DNA of 64,000 bases, from positions 31,269 to 95,268 of the forward strand of contig JBBRMR010000009.1 of NCBI GenBank assembly GCA_038230735.1. The letters are read 5' to 3'. Source of the DNA: Arcicella sp038230735. Its GTDB lineage: Bacteria; Bacteroidota; Bacteroidia; Cytophagales; Spirosomataceae. The notes under the pieces were generated by a model that had not been told where the DNA came from, did no database searches, and saw only the letters and a program-made list of their open reading frames with translations. Every line of letters starts with the position of its first letter. Within the stretch, counting starts at the first letter, position 1. Below, piece by piece: positions 7,635 through 14,694 of this stretch. Made by a program: the position numbers and the translations under genes.

Positions 7635-7979
7635 TTAGGGGGTGCTTTCAAACGTTTGACTTTGTGAAAGAAAAGGAGTTTTTAAATTCTCATTTTCTTT
7701 CACAAAGTCCACACTTTCAAGAACTTTACAAGCATCGACAAAACCTATATTTTCTAACTTCATTACTAACTCAATGATATTTCCTTTATCTCCGCTCCCT
7801 AAATCATTAAAAATATTCTTGGTAGGATTTACCCCAAATGATGCCGTATGTTCTTCACGCAAAGGAGAATGATACATTAACCAAGCATTACTTTTTGATA
7901 TTGGATTTATGCCTTTATTTGCTAAATATCCTATTATAGATACCTGCTTCAATTCCCTTACTTCAGATTTCGTTTTCAT
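7635..7979 (-). CDS. CHC2-like half of a split CHC2/Toprim primase
   Basis: About 114 residues starting MKTKSEVRELKQVSI; the frame extends to a further ATG at 8015, but the start at 7979 matches relatives better. The region YHSPLREEHTASFGVNP followed by IFNDLGSGDKGNIIELV is the CHC2-type primase zinc-finger fold in the Bacteroidetes mobile-element version, which has lost the cysteine ligands. It ends at TAA 7635-7637 in the linker before the Toprim domain, which continues in the same frame. In an intact protein the two domains together would prime DNA synthesis for the helicase encoded upstream. Confidence 0.7.
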   Translation of the reverse strand: MKTKSEVRELKQVSIIGYLANKGINPISKSNAWLMYHSPLREEHTASFGVNPTKNIFNDLGSGDKGNIIELVMKLENIGFVDACKVLESVDFVKENENLKTPFLSQSQTFESTP

Positions 7980-8042
7980 TATTAAAAATTGTATTAATCT
8001 AATTTTATACCTCAATCTTTCATTTGTTCGTGCCTGTATCTC

Positions 8043-8183
8043 AAAAAAAAGTTAATTGTTAAATCCACCACTTCCACCACTTCCACCACCTTTTTGTATT
8101 TTTTCAATAAATTAAATCTAAAAATATTCATATTTAGTGGTGGAAGTGGTGGATAGTGGTGGATTTTTACTTAACTTTTTTTT
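8043..8183. repeat. Large inverted repeat with six GTGGTGGA iterons: putative replication origin
   Basis: 8061-8090 and 8136-8166 are inverted copies differing by one base and one insertion. Outside them 8043-8055 and 8171-8183 (ttaactttttttt) are perfect inverted copies. Each arm holds three octamers: TCCACCAC at 8064, 8073 and 8082, and GTGGTGGA at 8137, 8146 and 8156. The 45-base centre is AT-rich. Its place between helicase and primase genes suggests an origin bound by the SF3 helicase, as in satellite phage P4, though this is inference. Confidence 0.55.
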
Positions 8184-8203
8184 AATACTTTGCGTGCGTT
8201 GAA

Positions 8204-9631
8204 TTATAATATAGGGGTCTTAACAACATTTACAAACTTGCCTTTATTGTTTACTACAATATGTAACTTGTTAGATTGTAACCTAATACCGAAATTTTTT
8301 ATATTATTTGGGAAGTAACCAAATGTATTACAATAGGCTTTATATTCTCCATAAAGTTCTGCTATGCCTTTAAGCCCTCCATTAAAACAAGGCTTATAAT
8401 CTTGGTCTTCCAAAAACATAAAAACCGTATCAGATTCATTTTTGTATTTTTCCAAGAAACTTTGAGAGGTTTTTGAATTGGTGAAACCCTTTTTTTCTAA
8501 CACTCTATTCAGTCCTGACAATATCCAATTAAACACGCCTGACAACTCATTAGCTATTATCTTTTTAGGTAGCTCGGGGTCTCTTTCTTCTTGTGGTATC
8601 GTTACCAAGAAAGGTACAATTAAGAACCTTCTAAAATACGCTTCGTTGTGTTCTACGTCCTTCGGTAATTCATTAGCGTTAAACATCAACTTAGCATAGT
8701 CAAACATTGTGAATGGGTCTTTATAAAGCCGCTTGGCCCCTATTGGTTCACCGCTTGCAAGTTGCTTGAAAATATCACTTTCTAAACTGCCTTTAATCTC
8801 ACTACCATAATTCAAAAGTTTGTCCTCTAAATTCGAGCGATAAGTTTCATTGTTGAGTGATGTAAGAGAAAAATTACTCACGTTTTCACGCCCTAATATT
8901 GCATTGACTATTTCAAAAAATACTGATTTACCATTAGCACCCGAACCAAAAAGCAAAAGGACTTTTTCTAATTTCAGATTCTTAACAAACACATAACCAA
9001 TGTATTCCGCCAAAATATCTTGCAATTCCTTTTCAGGTAAAACCCTCTGCAAATACTTCTCAAATAGTGGTGCGGTTGCTTTGGTATCATAAGAGAATGA
9101 TAATTGATACCTTAAAAAATCCTTGTCTTTAAATGGTCTTAAACCTTGTTTGTCGATACTTACTTCAAACGTTCCATTGCGTAAATTAATCAGCACTTTA
9201 TCTTGCGAGCTTTCGGGTTTTGCAAAATATGCAGACGAAAAAAACTGACTTAATAGGCTTTCTCTAAACCTAAAATATTTAGAATCAATCAACTCCACGC
9301 CCATCTTTTTAGCACATTCGCCCAATAGAATTTCTAATTTTGATTCATGGATTGATACCCAATAATTTCCGTTAAAAATGTAGGTTACACCATTATTTTG
9401 GGCCAAACGATAGCCTAACTTTTCGGCTTTTTCCAAGACAATTTGAGTTACCAAAACGATATAATGTTTTTGTTCTAACTTCTTAGTGTCGTCTGAAATA
9501 TTTGCCAATTCTCTAAATTTTACTTCTGTAACACTTTCGAGTATTTTATCAAAAATTTCATCTTGACTATGTTGATTTATTAGGATAGTTAAATCCTCTA
9601 ATATTGTTTGCGTTTCTGTGGTCTTTTTCAT
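8204..9631 (-). CDS. SF3 helicase / primase-associated replication protein (P4/D5 family)
   Basis: A 475-residue DNA helicase of the phage P4 alpha / poxvirus D5 type. The N-terminal 180 residues include the D5_N-like region (GNYWVSIHESKLEILLGE). The AAA+ core shows Walker A GSGANGKS (229-236), an acidic Walker B around 271-281, motif C KLMFNANELP (314-323) and an arginine-finger region YFRRFLIVPF (332-341). All motifs look intact. It would unwind DNA during autonomous replication of the excised element, using the CHC2/Toprim primase downstream. A putative antisense RNA promoter overlaps its first codons on the other strand. Confidence 0.85.
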   Translation of the reverse strand: MKKTTETQTILEDLTILINQHSQDEIFDKILESVTEVKFRELANISDDTKKLEQKHYIVLVTQIVLEKAEKLGYRLAQNNGVTYIFNGNYWVSIHESKLEILLGECAKKMGVELIDSKYFRFRESLLSQFFSSAYFAKPESSQDKVLINLRNGTFEVSIDKQGLRPFKDKDFLRYQLSFSYDTKATAPLFEKYLQRVLPEKELQDILAEYIGYVFVKNLKLEKVLLLFGSGANGKSVFFEIVNAILGRENVSNFSLTSLNNETYRSNLEDKLLNYGSEIKGSLESDIFKQLASGEPIGAKRLYKDPFTMFDYAKLMFNANELPKDVEHNEAYFRRFLIVPFLVTIPQEERDPELPKKIIANELSGVFNWILSGLNRVLEKKGFTNSKTSQSFLEKYKNESDTVFMFLEDQDYKPCFNGGLKGIAELYGEYKAYCNTFGYFPNNIKNFGIRLQSNKLHIVVNNKGKFVNVVKTPIL

Positions 9632-9638
9632 ATCTTTG
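9608..9638 (+). promoter_or_regulatory. Candidate promoter for an antisense RNA
   Basis: TTTG (9607-9610), a 20-base spacer and TATCTTTG (9631-9638) fit the Bacteroidetes -33/-7 consensus and spacing. It points away from the helicase gene, into its leader. No plus-strand protein gene follows, but an intrinsic terminator lies about 75 bases downstream. Confidence 0.5.
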
Positions 9639-9642
9639 CCCT

Positions 9643-9718
9643 TGTCGTTAGGGTTATTTAGAACGTGAAAGTTTTAGATTTTAAGCGGTAAAACTCTGCT
9701 AAGTTTTACCGCTTTTTT
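9643..9718 (+). ncRNA. Candidate antisense RNA to the helicase leader
   Basis: Predicted from a consensus promoter and a strong terminator: about 76 nt, complementary to the helicase mRNA from about 12 to 87 bases upstream of its start codon and to the end of the 56-aa gene. Small antisense RNAs of this layout control replication-protein synthesis in many plasmids. There is no direct evidence of transcription. Confidence 0.4.
9683..9718 (+). terminator. Intrinsic terminator (plus strand)
   Basis: aagcggtaaaact (9683-9695) pairs perfectly with agttttaccgctt (9702-9714), followed by a T run on the plus strand only. On the minus strand the hairpin is followed by aaaatctaaaac, so it should stop rightward transcripts and not the operon. 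Confidence 0.65.
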
Positions 9719-9869
9719 GTGCCTGTAATTTTGGGCCCAATGTTTCGTTTCTTTTCTCCAAGCGTGCGTTTACGGCTGATAAAAGTACATTTTGACTTGA
9801 ATACAGTTCCAATGTTTCGTTAGCAATCAGTAGCATATCAACTACTTGTGATTTGCTGTATCTCTCCAT
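9699..9869 (-). CDS. Small protein, 56 residues, unknown
   Basis: ATG at 9869 opens MERYSKSQVVDMLLIANETL, continuing to a basic C-terminus ending QKSGKT. The amphipathic, largely helical composition and the 31-base overlap with the 3' end of the preceding 66-residue gene make a real, translationally coupled gene likely. The heptad-like spacing of Leu and Val suggests a short coiled coil or a small DNA-binding helper. I recognise no family. Its stop codon lies within the terminator hairpin described separately. Confidence 0.5.
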   Translation of the reverse strand: MERYSKSQVVDMLLIANETLELYSSQNVLLSAVNARLEKRNETLGPKLQAQKSGKT

Positions 9870-10038
9870 CATATCTTTTATTATTTATTGCCTCAATCAA
9901 GGCTTTTAAAATTGGAAAATGTGAATTTCTAAACTTTGCAGAATAAGCAATTAGATAAATATCCTCCTCCGCTCCTGCACGTCTAAACACTTCATTAAAT
10001 AGTTCTGGAAGTTTCCAAAATTGAATTGTGTTTTTCAT
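9838..10038 (-). CDS. Small protein, 66 residues, unknown
   Basis: MKNTIQFWKLPELFNEVFRR is followed by AGAEEDIYLIAYSAKFRNSH and a helical tail ending QQITSS. I do not recognise it. It lies between the HTH protein and the 56-residue gene, all on the minus strand, so it belongs to the element's regulatory/replication operon. It has no membrane segment and no signal peptide. It may be an accessory replication or regulatory protein; no function is claimed. Confidence 0.5.
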   Translation of the reverse strand: MKNTIQFWKLPELFNEVFRRAGAEEDIYLIAYSAKFRNSHFPILKALIEAINNKRYDGEIQQITSS

Positions 10039-10083
10039 TTTTTTAGTGGTTATAACTGTAAAAAAAAGCCTTTCCCCTCAATG

Positions 10084-10365
10084 CTATTGAGCACTAAGCG
10101 GAAAGACGTTGGGGAATTTTTGATTTAATTCTGATTGAAGAAAGTAAATTTTCTTGGTGTTGGGGTCGGGTTTGATTTTTTGGATAAATCCCGTATTTGC
10201 CCATTCGTCCAACTTGGAACGACCTATTCCTAAACGAAGCATAATTTCTTTTGGAGAAACATATCGTTCGTTGGTCGTGGCTGTGGCGGAGTTCCCGCCT
10301 AACATTGACTTTAATGATTTTACCTCAATCATTAAATCCTGCAATAGTTTAGTTTGCTGTTCCAT
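10084..10365 (-). CDS. Helix-turn-helix protein (excisionase/MerR-like HTH_17)
   Basis: A 93-residue protein with an N-terminal helix (LLQDLMIEVKSLKSML), a short linker and a winged HTH: YVSPKEIMLRLGIGRSKLDE, then WANTGFIQKIKPDPNTKKIYF. This is the layout of helix-turn-helix proteins next to integrases in Bacteroidetes elements, which act as excisionases or replication regulators. It lies upstream of the helicase operon and downstream of the integrase pair. It may control excision, the helicase operon, or both. Confidence 0.75.
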   Translation of the reverse strand: MEQQTKLLQDLMIEVKSLKSMLGGNSATATTNERYVSPKEIMLRLGIGRSKLDEWANTGFIQKIKPDPNTKKIYFLQSELNQKFPNVFPLSAQ

Positions 10366-10470
10366 TTGAAAATGAATTTTGTTTTTAATTTATGTAGCAA
10401 TATTATAGTAAAATGTTTATATAAAAAAATAATATATAAACATTTTATTCAAAAAAAATGATTTGGCTTA

Positions 10471-11340
10471 TTATTCGGTTACATACCATGAGATTTCTGG
10501 ATTTACAGTTAGTAAATCTTCTATTTGAGTTATACAAATGTCTCCCATTAAAGAATCTTCTTTTTTATAAATATCTCTAATTGTGGCTTGAATAAAATTT
10601 GATTCAAACCAATCTATTGGAGTAGGTTCAATTATACTAAAATAACTAAAATGACGGCTTAAAAATTGTTCATACTCATTCTTGAAATCCCATAAAAACC
10701 AATATTTATTTTGTAATTCTATGAATCCTTTAAGACTATCTTTTTCAATACTTCTTTCATAATCTGCGAAGGTTTCAATCAATTTTTTAGAGGTTAAATT
10801 TGCCCAATCGGTGCTGGAAAACAATCTAATATTAATGGATTGGAATTTATCAGACTGCGTATATTCATTTTTGATTAACCTCTCATTTAATGCGTCATAT
10901 TTATCAATCAATGCTTTATCCACATTAGTTAATAATAATTTTTGAATTTCAATTTTAAGACGGTTTTCAATGACTATATCTAAACGTATGGTAGAATTAT
11001 TATAAACACAACTTACTATTTTAATATCAAAGTTTTTTCTATTAAAAGGGCCTTGCCGTTTAATTATTTCTGTTATTCGTCTAATTTCATTGTTTATTAT
11101 TAGCTTATTATCAAGTTCAAAAGAATTAAATTCGTCAATGGCAACAGGAATTAGAATCTTACTTTTTATCTGCAAACTTTGTCTTACAACCCCTATTTGA
11201 ATGTAAACAGGAAACCTATCTTTACCATCCTTTACAGTTTTTTTATTGTAAACAGGCTTTAATTTAGTATTAAGATAATGCTTCACCGTAATTTTCCCCT
11301 CGGTGATTTTCTTGTCATATTTTCGTTTAATTGTTTCCAT
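10471..11340 (-). CDS. Integrase-coupled protein with arm-binding-like N-terminus, unknown
   Basis: 289 residues from the ATG at 11340; the upstream TTG at 11346 is less likely. The stop codon of the integrase and this ATG share one base (TAATG), so translation is coupled. Residues 15-60 (ITVKHYLNTKLKP, then GKDRFPVYIQIGVVRQS) look like the arm-site DNA-binding domain at the N-terminus of Bacteroidetes integrases, but no recombinase catalytic domain follows. The rest is helical and Trp/Tyr-rich (ISWYVTE at the end). It may bind att arms and control integration or excision. The base composition is more AT-rich than its neighbours. Confidence 0.55.
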   Translation of the reverse strand: METIKRKYDKKITEGKITVKHYLNTKLKPVYNKKTVKDGKDRFPVYIQIGVVRQSLQIKSKILIPVAIDEFNSFELDNKLIINNEIRRITEIIKRQGPFNRKNFDIKIVSCVYNNSTIRLDIVIENRLKIEIQKLLLTNVDKALIDKYDALNERLIKNEYTQSDKFQSINIRLFSSTDWANLTSKKLIETFADYERSIEKDSLKGFIELQNKYWFLWDFKNEYEQFLSRHFSYFSIIEPTPIDWFESNFIQATIRDIYKKEDSLMGDICITQIEDLLTVNPEISWYVTE

Positions 11341-12512
11341 TACCAATCTGTATTTTTAAATGCTTGTATAACCATGTCAGGCTCATGTTTTGTATAAATC
11401 TGGGTTGTGGATAAATATTTATGTTGCATTTCAGACTGCACAATACTTATTGGTATTTTCTTAGTCAGTAGGTAACTCGCAAACGTATTTCTTGAATCCT
11501 TAAACCGTAATTTTTTATTTATTTGGGCCCGCTCCGCCAATATTTTAAGATTTTCGTTTACACGTTGTTGTTGCAATCCCTTAAATAAAGTGTCGTTATT
11601 TTTTGGCATATATTTCAAAGCAAGTCTTTCTGGTTTACCACCAAATAAAACAAAAAGGTGTTTTACTCCAAACTTCATCGTTTTATTGGCTTGGTAATCA
11701 AGTATTAATCCCTCTTTGGATTGTTGAAAGTGTTTGGCCCCTACCTTCTCCGTATCGCTGTATCTTAGCCCTGTATATGCTGAAAATAAAAACATATCAC
11801 GGCATCGCTCCAAAACTCTTTCTTTCCTATTCTCTTTATCAAAGGTTAAATTTTCAAGTCGTTTCAATTCGTCCACAGTACAAAAGCTGGAATACGCTTC
11901 CGCTTTTTTTATTGGAAAATCATCATAGGGACTACTTACAGAAATACCGCTTTTTATAGCTTGCTTAATGTACTTTTTAAAGTGTTGATGGTGCTTTGAT
12001 ATGGTGTTAGTATGTAGTTTCCTACCTATCAAAAACAGGTCAAAATCTTTTACCATTTGATAATTAATATCATTAAATCCAATATCCAGACGAAATTTTT
12101 TGAGATATTCTAAGGTTAATTTTCTGCTCCTCAAAGATGTTTGATTCAACACTTTTTCGGCTTGGAGTTGTTCCGCAACATATTTTGTAAATGATATATT
12201 TATAGGCTTTGGTACGGGTTCAGGTGTACGTTGAAATTTAAAATCTTGAACGGTAAACCGTCCGTTCTTTTGCCTAAATTCCAATTCAAAAACCTTTAAC
12301 TCTGAAATAATTGTTTCACATTTTCGATTGATAAAATTATCCTTTGGTCGGTTTTTAGATTTATTCCAACCGTCAGGTGTGATACTTATTCCTGTACCCT
12401 TATAGCTTGCTTTTCCATTCAAATACATTCGTATTTCAATAGGTGCATTATCGTTGGTATCAAGCCTTTTTTTACGATTGAACCGTAAAGAATATTCAAT
12501 AAACTTTTCCAT
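11340..12512 (-). CDS. Tyrosine recombinase / integrase
   Basis: 390 residues from the ATG at 12512 (MEKFIEYSLRF); the frame runs further up to 12599 but that part reads as untranslated leader. Residues 1-90 are the arm-binding domain, about 105-205 the core-binding SAM-like domain and 210-390 the catalytic domain. Catalytic residues are Arg250 (TGLRYSD), a Lys near 277-280, Arg341, His364 (MQHKYLSTT) and Tyr373. The usual HxxR reads KDSR (338-341), so the first histidine is replaced by lysine. It lies about 200 bases inside the right att repeat and should mediate integration into the terminator. Confidence 0.9.
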   Translation of the reverse strand: MEKFIEYSLRFNRKKRLDTNDNAPIEIRMYLNGKASYKGTGISITPDGWNKSKNRPKDNFINRKCETIISELKVFELEFRQKNGRFTVQDFKFQRTPEPVPKPINISFTKYVAEQLQAEKVLNQTSLRSRKLTLEYLKKFRLDIGFNDINYQMVKDFDLFLIGRKLHTNTISKHHQHFKKYIKQAIKSGISVSSPYDDFPIKKAEAYSSFCTVDELKRLENLTFDKENRKERVLERCRDMFLFSAYTGLRYSDTEKVGAKHFQQSKEGLILDYQANKTMKFGVKHLFVLFGGKPERLALKYMPKNNDTLFKGLQQQRVNENLKILAERAQINKKLRFKDSRNTFASYLLTKKIPISIVQSEMQHKYLSTTQIYTKHEPDMVIQAFKNTDW

Positions 12513-12570
12513 TGTTTGTCTGTTTTTAAAATACAGTAGCAAACGTAGGAATAAAAGCCGTGAGCCTATT

Positions 12571-12594
12571 GGTAACAAAAAAGGTAACAAATAA
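12571..12594 (+). promoter_or_regulatory. Right arm-type integrase sites (tandem 12-mer)
   Basis: ggtaacaaaaaa and ggtaacaaataa lie head to tail. They share gtaacaaa with the tandem repeat at 5554-5575, in the same orientation. They sit between the integrase start and the right att repeat, in its leader, where binding could also autoregulate the gene. Confidence 0.55.
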
Positions 12595-12698
12595 AGCAAT
12601 ATACAACGTTATGTTACGGGTATAAATACTTTTATTTTTCCTCTCCATTGAATCCATAAAAAAGGTTAAAACCTTGATTTGGCTAAATTACACAAAAA

Positions 12699-12734
12699 TA
12701 GGCAAGCCTTCATGAGGCTCGCCTATTTTGTTTG
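12699..12734. terminator. Hairpin terminator at the right end of the element
   Basis: aggcaagcc pairs with ggctcgcct with one mismatch, flanked by A- and T-rich tails on both sides, so it can act in both directions. It directly follows the stop codon of the minus-strand outer-membrane protein gene. Confidence 0.65.
12707..12732. repeat. attR candidate: 26-bp direct repeat
   Basis: Identical to 5494-5519. It overlaps the terminator of the gene ending at 12735. Reconstructing the empty site by recombining the two copies gives acetyltransferase-like gene, one terminator, outer-membrane protein gene, a natural convergent arrangement. Confidence 0.75.
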
Positions 12735-13439
12735 TTAGAATTTGAAGCCTAAACCAACATTCCCCGTGTATTGCCCGACTTCCAAATTGAGGGACACTTT
12801 TTTAGTTACGTAATATCTTGCTCCTGCGTAGGGGCTGACGAAAAAAGTAGAGTTTGTTATTGTCCGAGACTCACTGATGTCTGTTTTAATTAATTGTTGA
12901 TTAGGAAATTTGAGCGTCCCCTTGTAATATTCAGAAGTAGATTTTCCAAATTCCGATATCGTGGTTCTGTTACCAATCATTAATCCAGCGTATAAATCCC
13001 ATTTTCGAGTAGAATAATGAATTCCGAAGCGAACACCTGTGGTGAAACTACTTCTTTTCACGCCACCAAAGCTTGAACTTACAAAGAGAGTATCAGAAGG
13101 CACGTTCAACATATAACTATAACTACCAGAACCATCATACCCACTTGTATTAGAACGGGAATAACTTGCAAAACCTCCAATACTTAATAAACCCCGAGTA
13201 CCTTTTAAGCCATAATCAAAACTGACAGCAGGACTAAGGCGTGAACCATAGAAATTATTCACACCACCTGAAACAACCGAACCAATATCACCACCTGTTA
13301 CCCCAAACGTAATCACCTTATCACCTTCATTGAAAGCCTTTCGCTCGCCCTGAGCATGGATAGAACCGTAATTTACACAGAAAAAAATCATAGTTGCACA
13401 CATAAAGCGTGCAGGAGAGAGTTTTGTTAAATTTTGCAT
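12735..13439 (-). CDS. Outer-membrane beta-barrel protein
   Basis: 234 residues with a signal peptide (hydrophobic core about 14-25, cleavage near SIHAQG). Alternating Gly/Ser/Tyr-rich strands follow, ending in NVGLGFKF with a terminal Phe, as in Bacteroidetes outer-membrane beta-barrels. Motifs such as FDYGLKGTRGLLSIGGF and YYVTKKVSLNLEVG resemble the porin-family small barrels of unknown function. It is monocistronic, and its terminator coincides with the integration site of the element. The barrel call is good; no ligand or transport role can be assigned. Confidence 0.7.
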   Translation of the reverse strand: MQNLTKLSPARFMCATMIFFCVNYGSIHAQGERKAFNEGDKVITFGVTGGDIGSVVSGGVNNFYGSRLSPAVSFDYGLKGTRGLLSIGGFASYSRSNTSGYDGSGSYSYMLNVPSDTLFVSSSFGGVKRSSFTTGVRFGIHYSTRKWDLYAGLMIGNRTTISEFGKSTSEYYKGTLKFPNQQLIKTDISESRTITNSTFFVSPYAGARYYVTKKVSLNLEVGQYTGNVGLGFKF

Positions 13440-13576
13440 GGTTTGTAAGTTTTAGTGAAAAAATAAATTGCTTTCTCTTCTTACGAAAACCCCTAACTTA
13501 TTATTGAACAGCCCCTTACAGTTTTAACATCTCTTAACAGTTTTAACAAAAAACAGCAATATTTTAACATTTGGAT

Positions 13577-13584
13577 TAACTTTG
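13577..13584 (+). promoter_or_regulatory. -7 promoter element of the arginine cluster
   Basis: TAACTTTG fits TAnnTTTG and would start transcription about 100 bases before argF'. No good -33 element is visible. Confidence 0.4.
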
Positions 13585-13608
13585 TAATTCGTAGTCGAAA
13601 GTATTTCA

Positions 13609-13660
13609 GTCGTATGTCGTAAGTATATCCTTACACCTTGATAAACTTACGACCTGCGAC
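13609..13660 (+). repeat. Hairpin in the argF' leader
   Basis: 13609-13624 (gtcgtatgtcgtaagt) pairs with 13645-13660 at 14 of 16 positions. It would lie in the argF' mRNA leader. It could be regulatory but equally a dispersed gtcgtaagt-type palindrome; there is no T run, so it is not a simple attenuator. Confidence 0.35.
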
Positions 13661-13689
13661 TTAACAACTTATGACTTAATATTTACCCC

Positions 13690-14664
13690 ATGCAACATTT
13701 TTTATCAGTCAAAGATGCCATTGATGTTCAGGCTTTGGTCAAAGAAGCCTTATTGATTAAAAAAACGCCTTATGCCGATAAACACTTGGGCAAACACCGA
13801 ACGATGGGACTTTTGTTCTTTAATTCGAGTCTTCGTACTCGTTTAAGTACGCAAAGAGCCGCCCAGAATTTGGGTTTGGAACTCATCGTGATGAACGTTG
13901 GGCAAGACGGTTGGGGATTGGAATTTGAGGACGGAGCAATTATGGATGGCACAAAGGCAGAACACATCAAGGAAGCCGCCCCCGTGATTGGGCAATACTG
14001 CGACATTGTGGGCATTCGGAGTTTCCCGACTTTGGAGAATCGTGAGGAAGATTATTCCGAAAAGGTATTAAACCAATTCGTTAAAAATACGGGACGCCCC
14101 ATCATCAGTTTGGAGTCGGCAACTCGCCATCCTTTACAGTCATTGGCGGATTTAATTACGATTGAAGAGTTAAAAACGAAGCCTCGCCCGAAGGTTGTAT
14201 TGTCGTGGGCTCCTCACGTAAAAGCACTTCCACAAGCCGTTCCCAACTCATTTGCGGAGTGGATGAATGCCGCCGATGTGGATTTTGTCATTACCCATCC
14301 CGAAGGCTACGAACTCGCTCCTGAGTTTGTTGGTAATGCAACATTAACTCATAATCAGGCGGAAGCGTTTAAGGATGCTGATTTTATTTATGCCAAAAAC
14401 TGGTCATCTTACAATGATTACGGTAAAATTTTGAGCCAAGACCCCGCTTGGAAAGTCACGATGGAGAAAATGGCTTTGACCAACAACGCCAAGTTTATGC
14501 ACTGTTTGCCCGTGAGAAGAAATATCGTGGTGGATGATGCCGTGTTGGATTCTCCCAATTCAGTAGTAGTGCAACAAGCGGGCAACAGAATCTGGTCGGC
14601 ACAGGTGGTATTGAAACAGATTTTAATGAAAATAATCAGAGAAGAAAGCCCGTATTTGTTTTAG
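13690..14664 (+). CDS. argF': N-acyl-L-ornithine carbamoyltransferase (ArgF' type)
   Basis: Transfers carbamoyl phosphate to an N-acylated ornithine in the variant arginine pathway, in the cytoplasm. Visible features are the carbamoyl-phosphate loop SSLRTRLST (46-54, where ordinary OTCases have STRTR), RHPLQSLAD, and MHCLPVRR with His271 and Cys272. The 324-residue length and the modified loop mark the AOTCase/SOTCase subgroup. The Bacteroides enzyme uses N-succinylornithine and the Xanthomonas one N-acetylornithine; which applies here cannot be settled by eye. It heads a run with argB, a deacylase and argH. Confidence 0.88.
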   Translation: MQHFLSVKDAIDVQALVKEALLIKKTPYADKHLGKHRTMGLLFFNSSLRTRLSTQRAAQNLGLELIVMNVGQDGWGLEFEDGAIMDGTKAEHIKEAAPVIGQYCDIVGIRSFPTLENREEDYSEKVLNQFVKNTGRPIISLESATRHPLQSLADLITIEELKTKPRPKVVLSWAPHVKALPQAVPNSFAEWMNAADVDFVITHPEGYELAPEFVGNATLTHNQAEAFKDADFIYAKNWSSYNDYGKILSQDPAWKVTMEKMALTNNAKFMHCLPVRRNIVVDDAVLDSPNSVVVQQAGNRIWSAQVVLKQILMKIIREESPYLF

Positions 14665-14694
14665 GTATTGATAGCACACAGTTAAAGCACAATC

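Larger units (their letters stand above)
5494..12732. mobile_element. Integrated element, about 7.2 kb, P4-satellite-like, with ATP-grasp cargo
   Basis: Bounded by a 26-bp direct repeat, with tandem gtaacaaa arm repeats at both ends and an integrase at the right end. All clear genes are on the minus strand: integrase, arm-like protein, HTH, two small proteins, SF3 helicase, split primase, ATP-grasp ligase and 88-aa protein. No relaxase, capsid, terminase or type IV secretion gene is present, so it cannot move on its own by known routes and may be a satellite or a mobilised replicating island. Removing it leaves two convergent genes sharing one terminator. Confidence 0.8.

Noticed and set aside
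8043..8183. CRISPR-like array at the repeated ccaccactt words
   Set aside because: The repeats are 8-9 bases and abut each other without spacers; no cas gene is present.
12735..13439. Outer-membrane protein as part of the integrated element
   Set aside because: It lies outside the 26-bp repeats, and its stop codon abuts the terminator that forms the attachment site.
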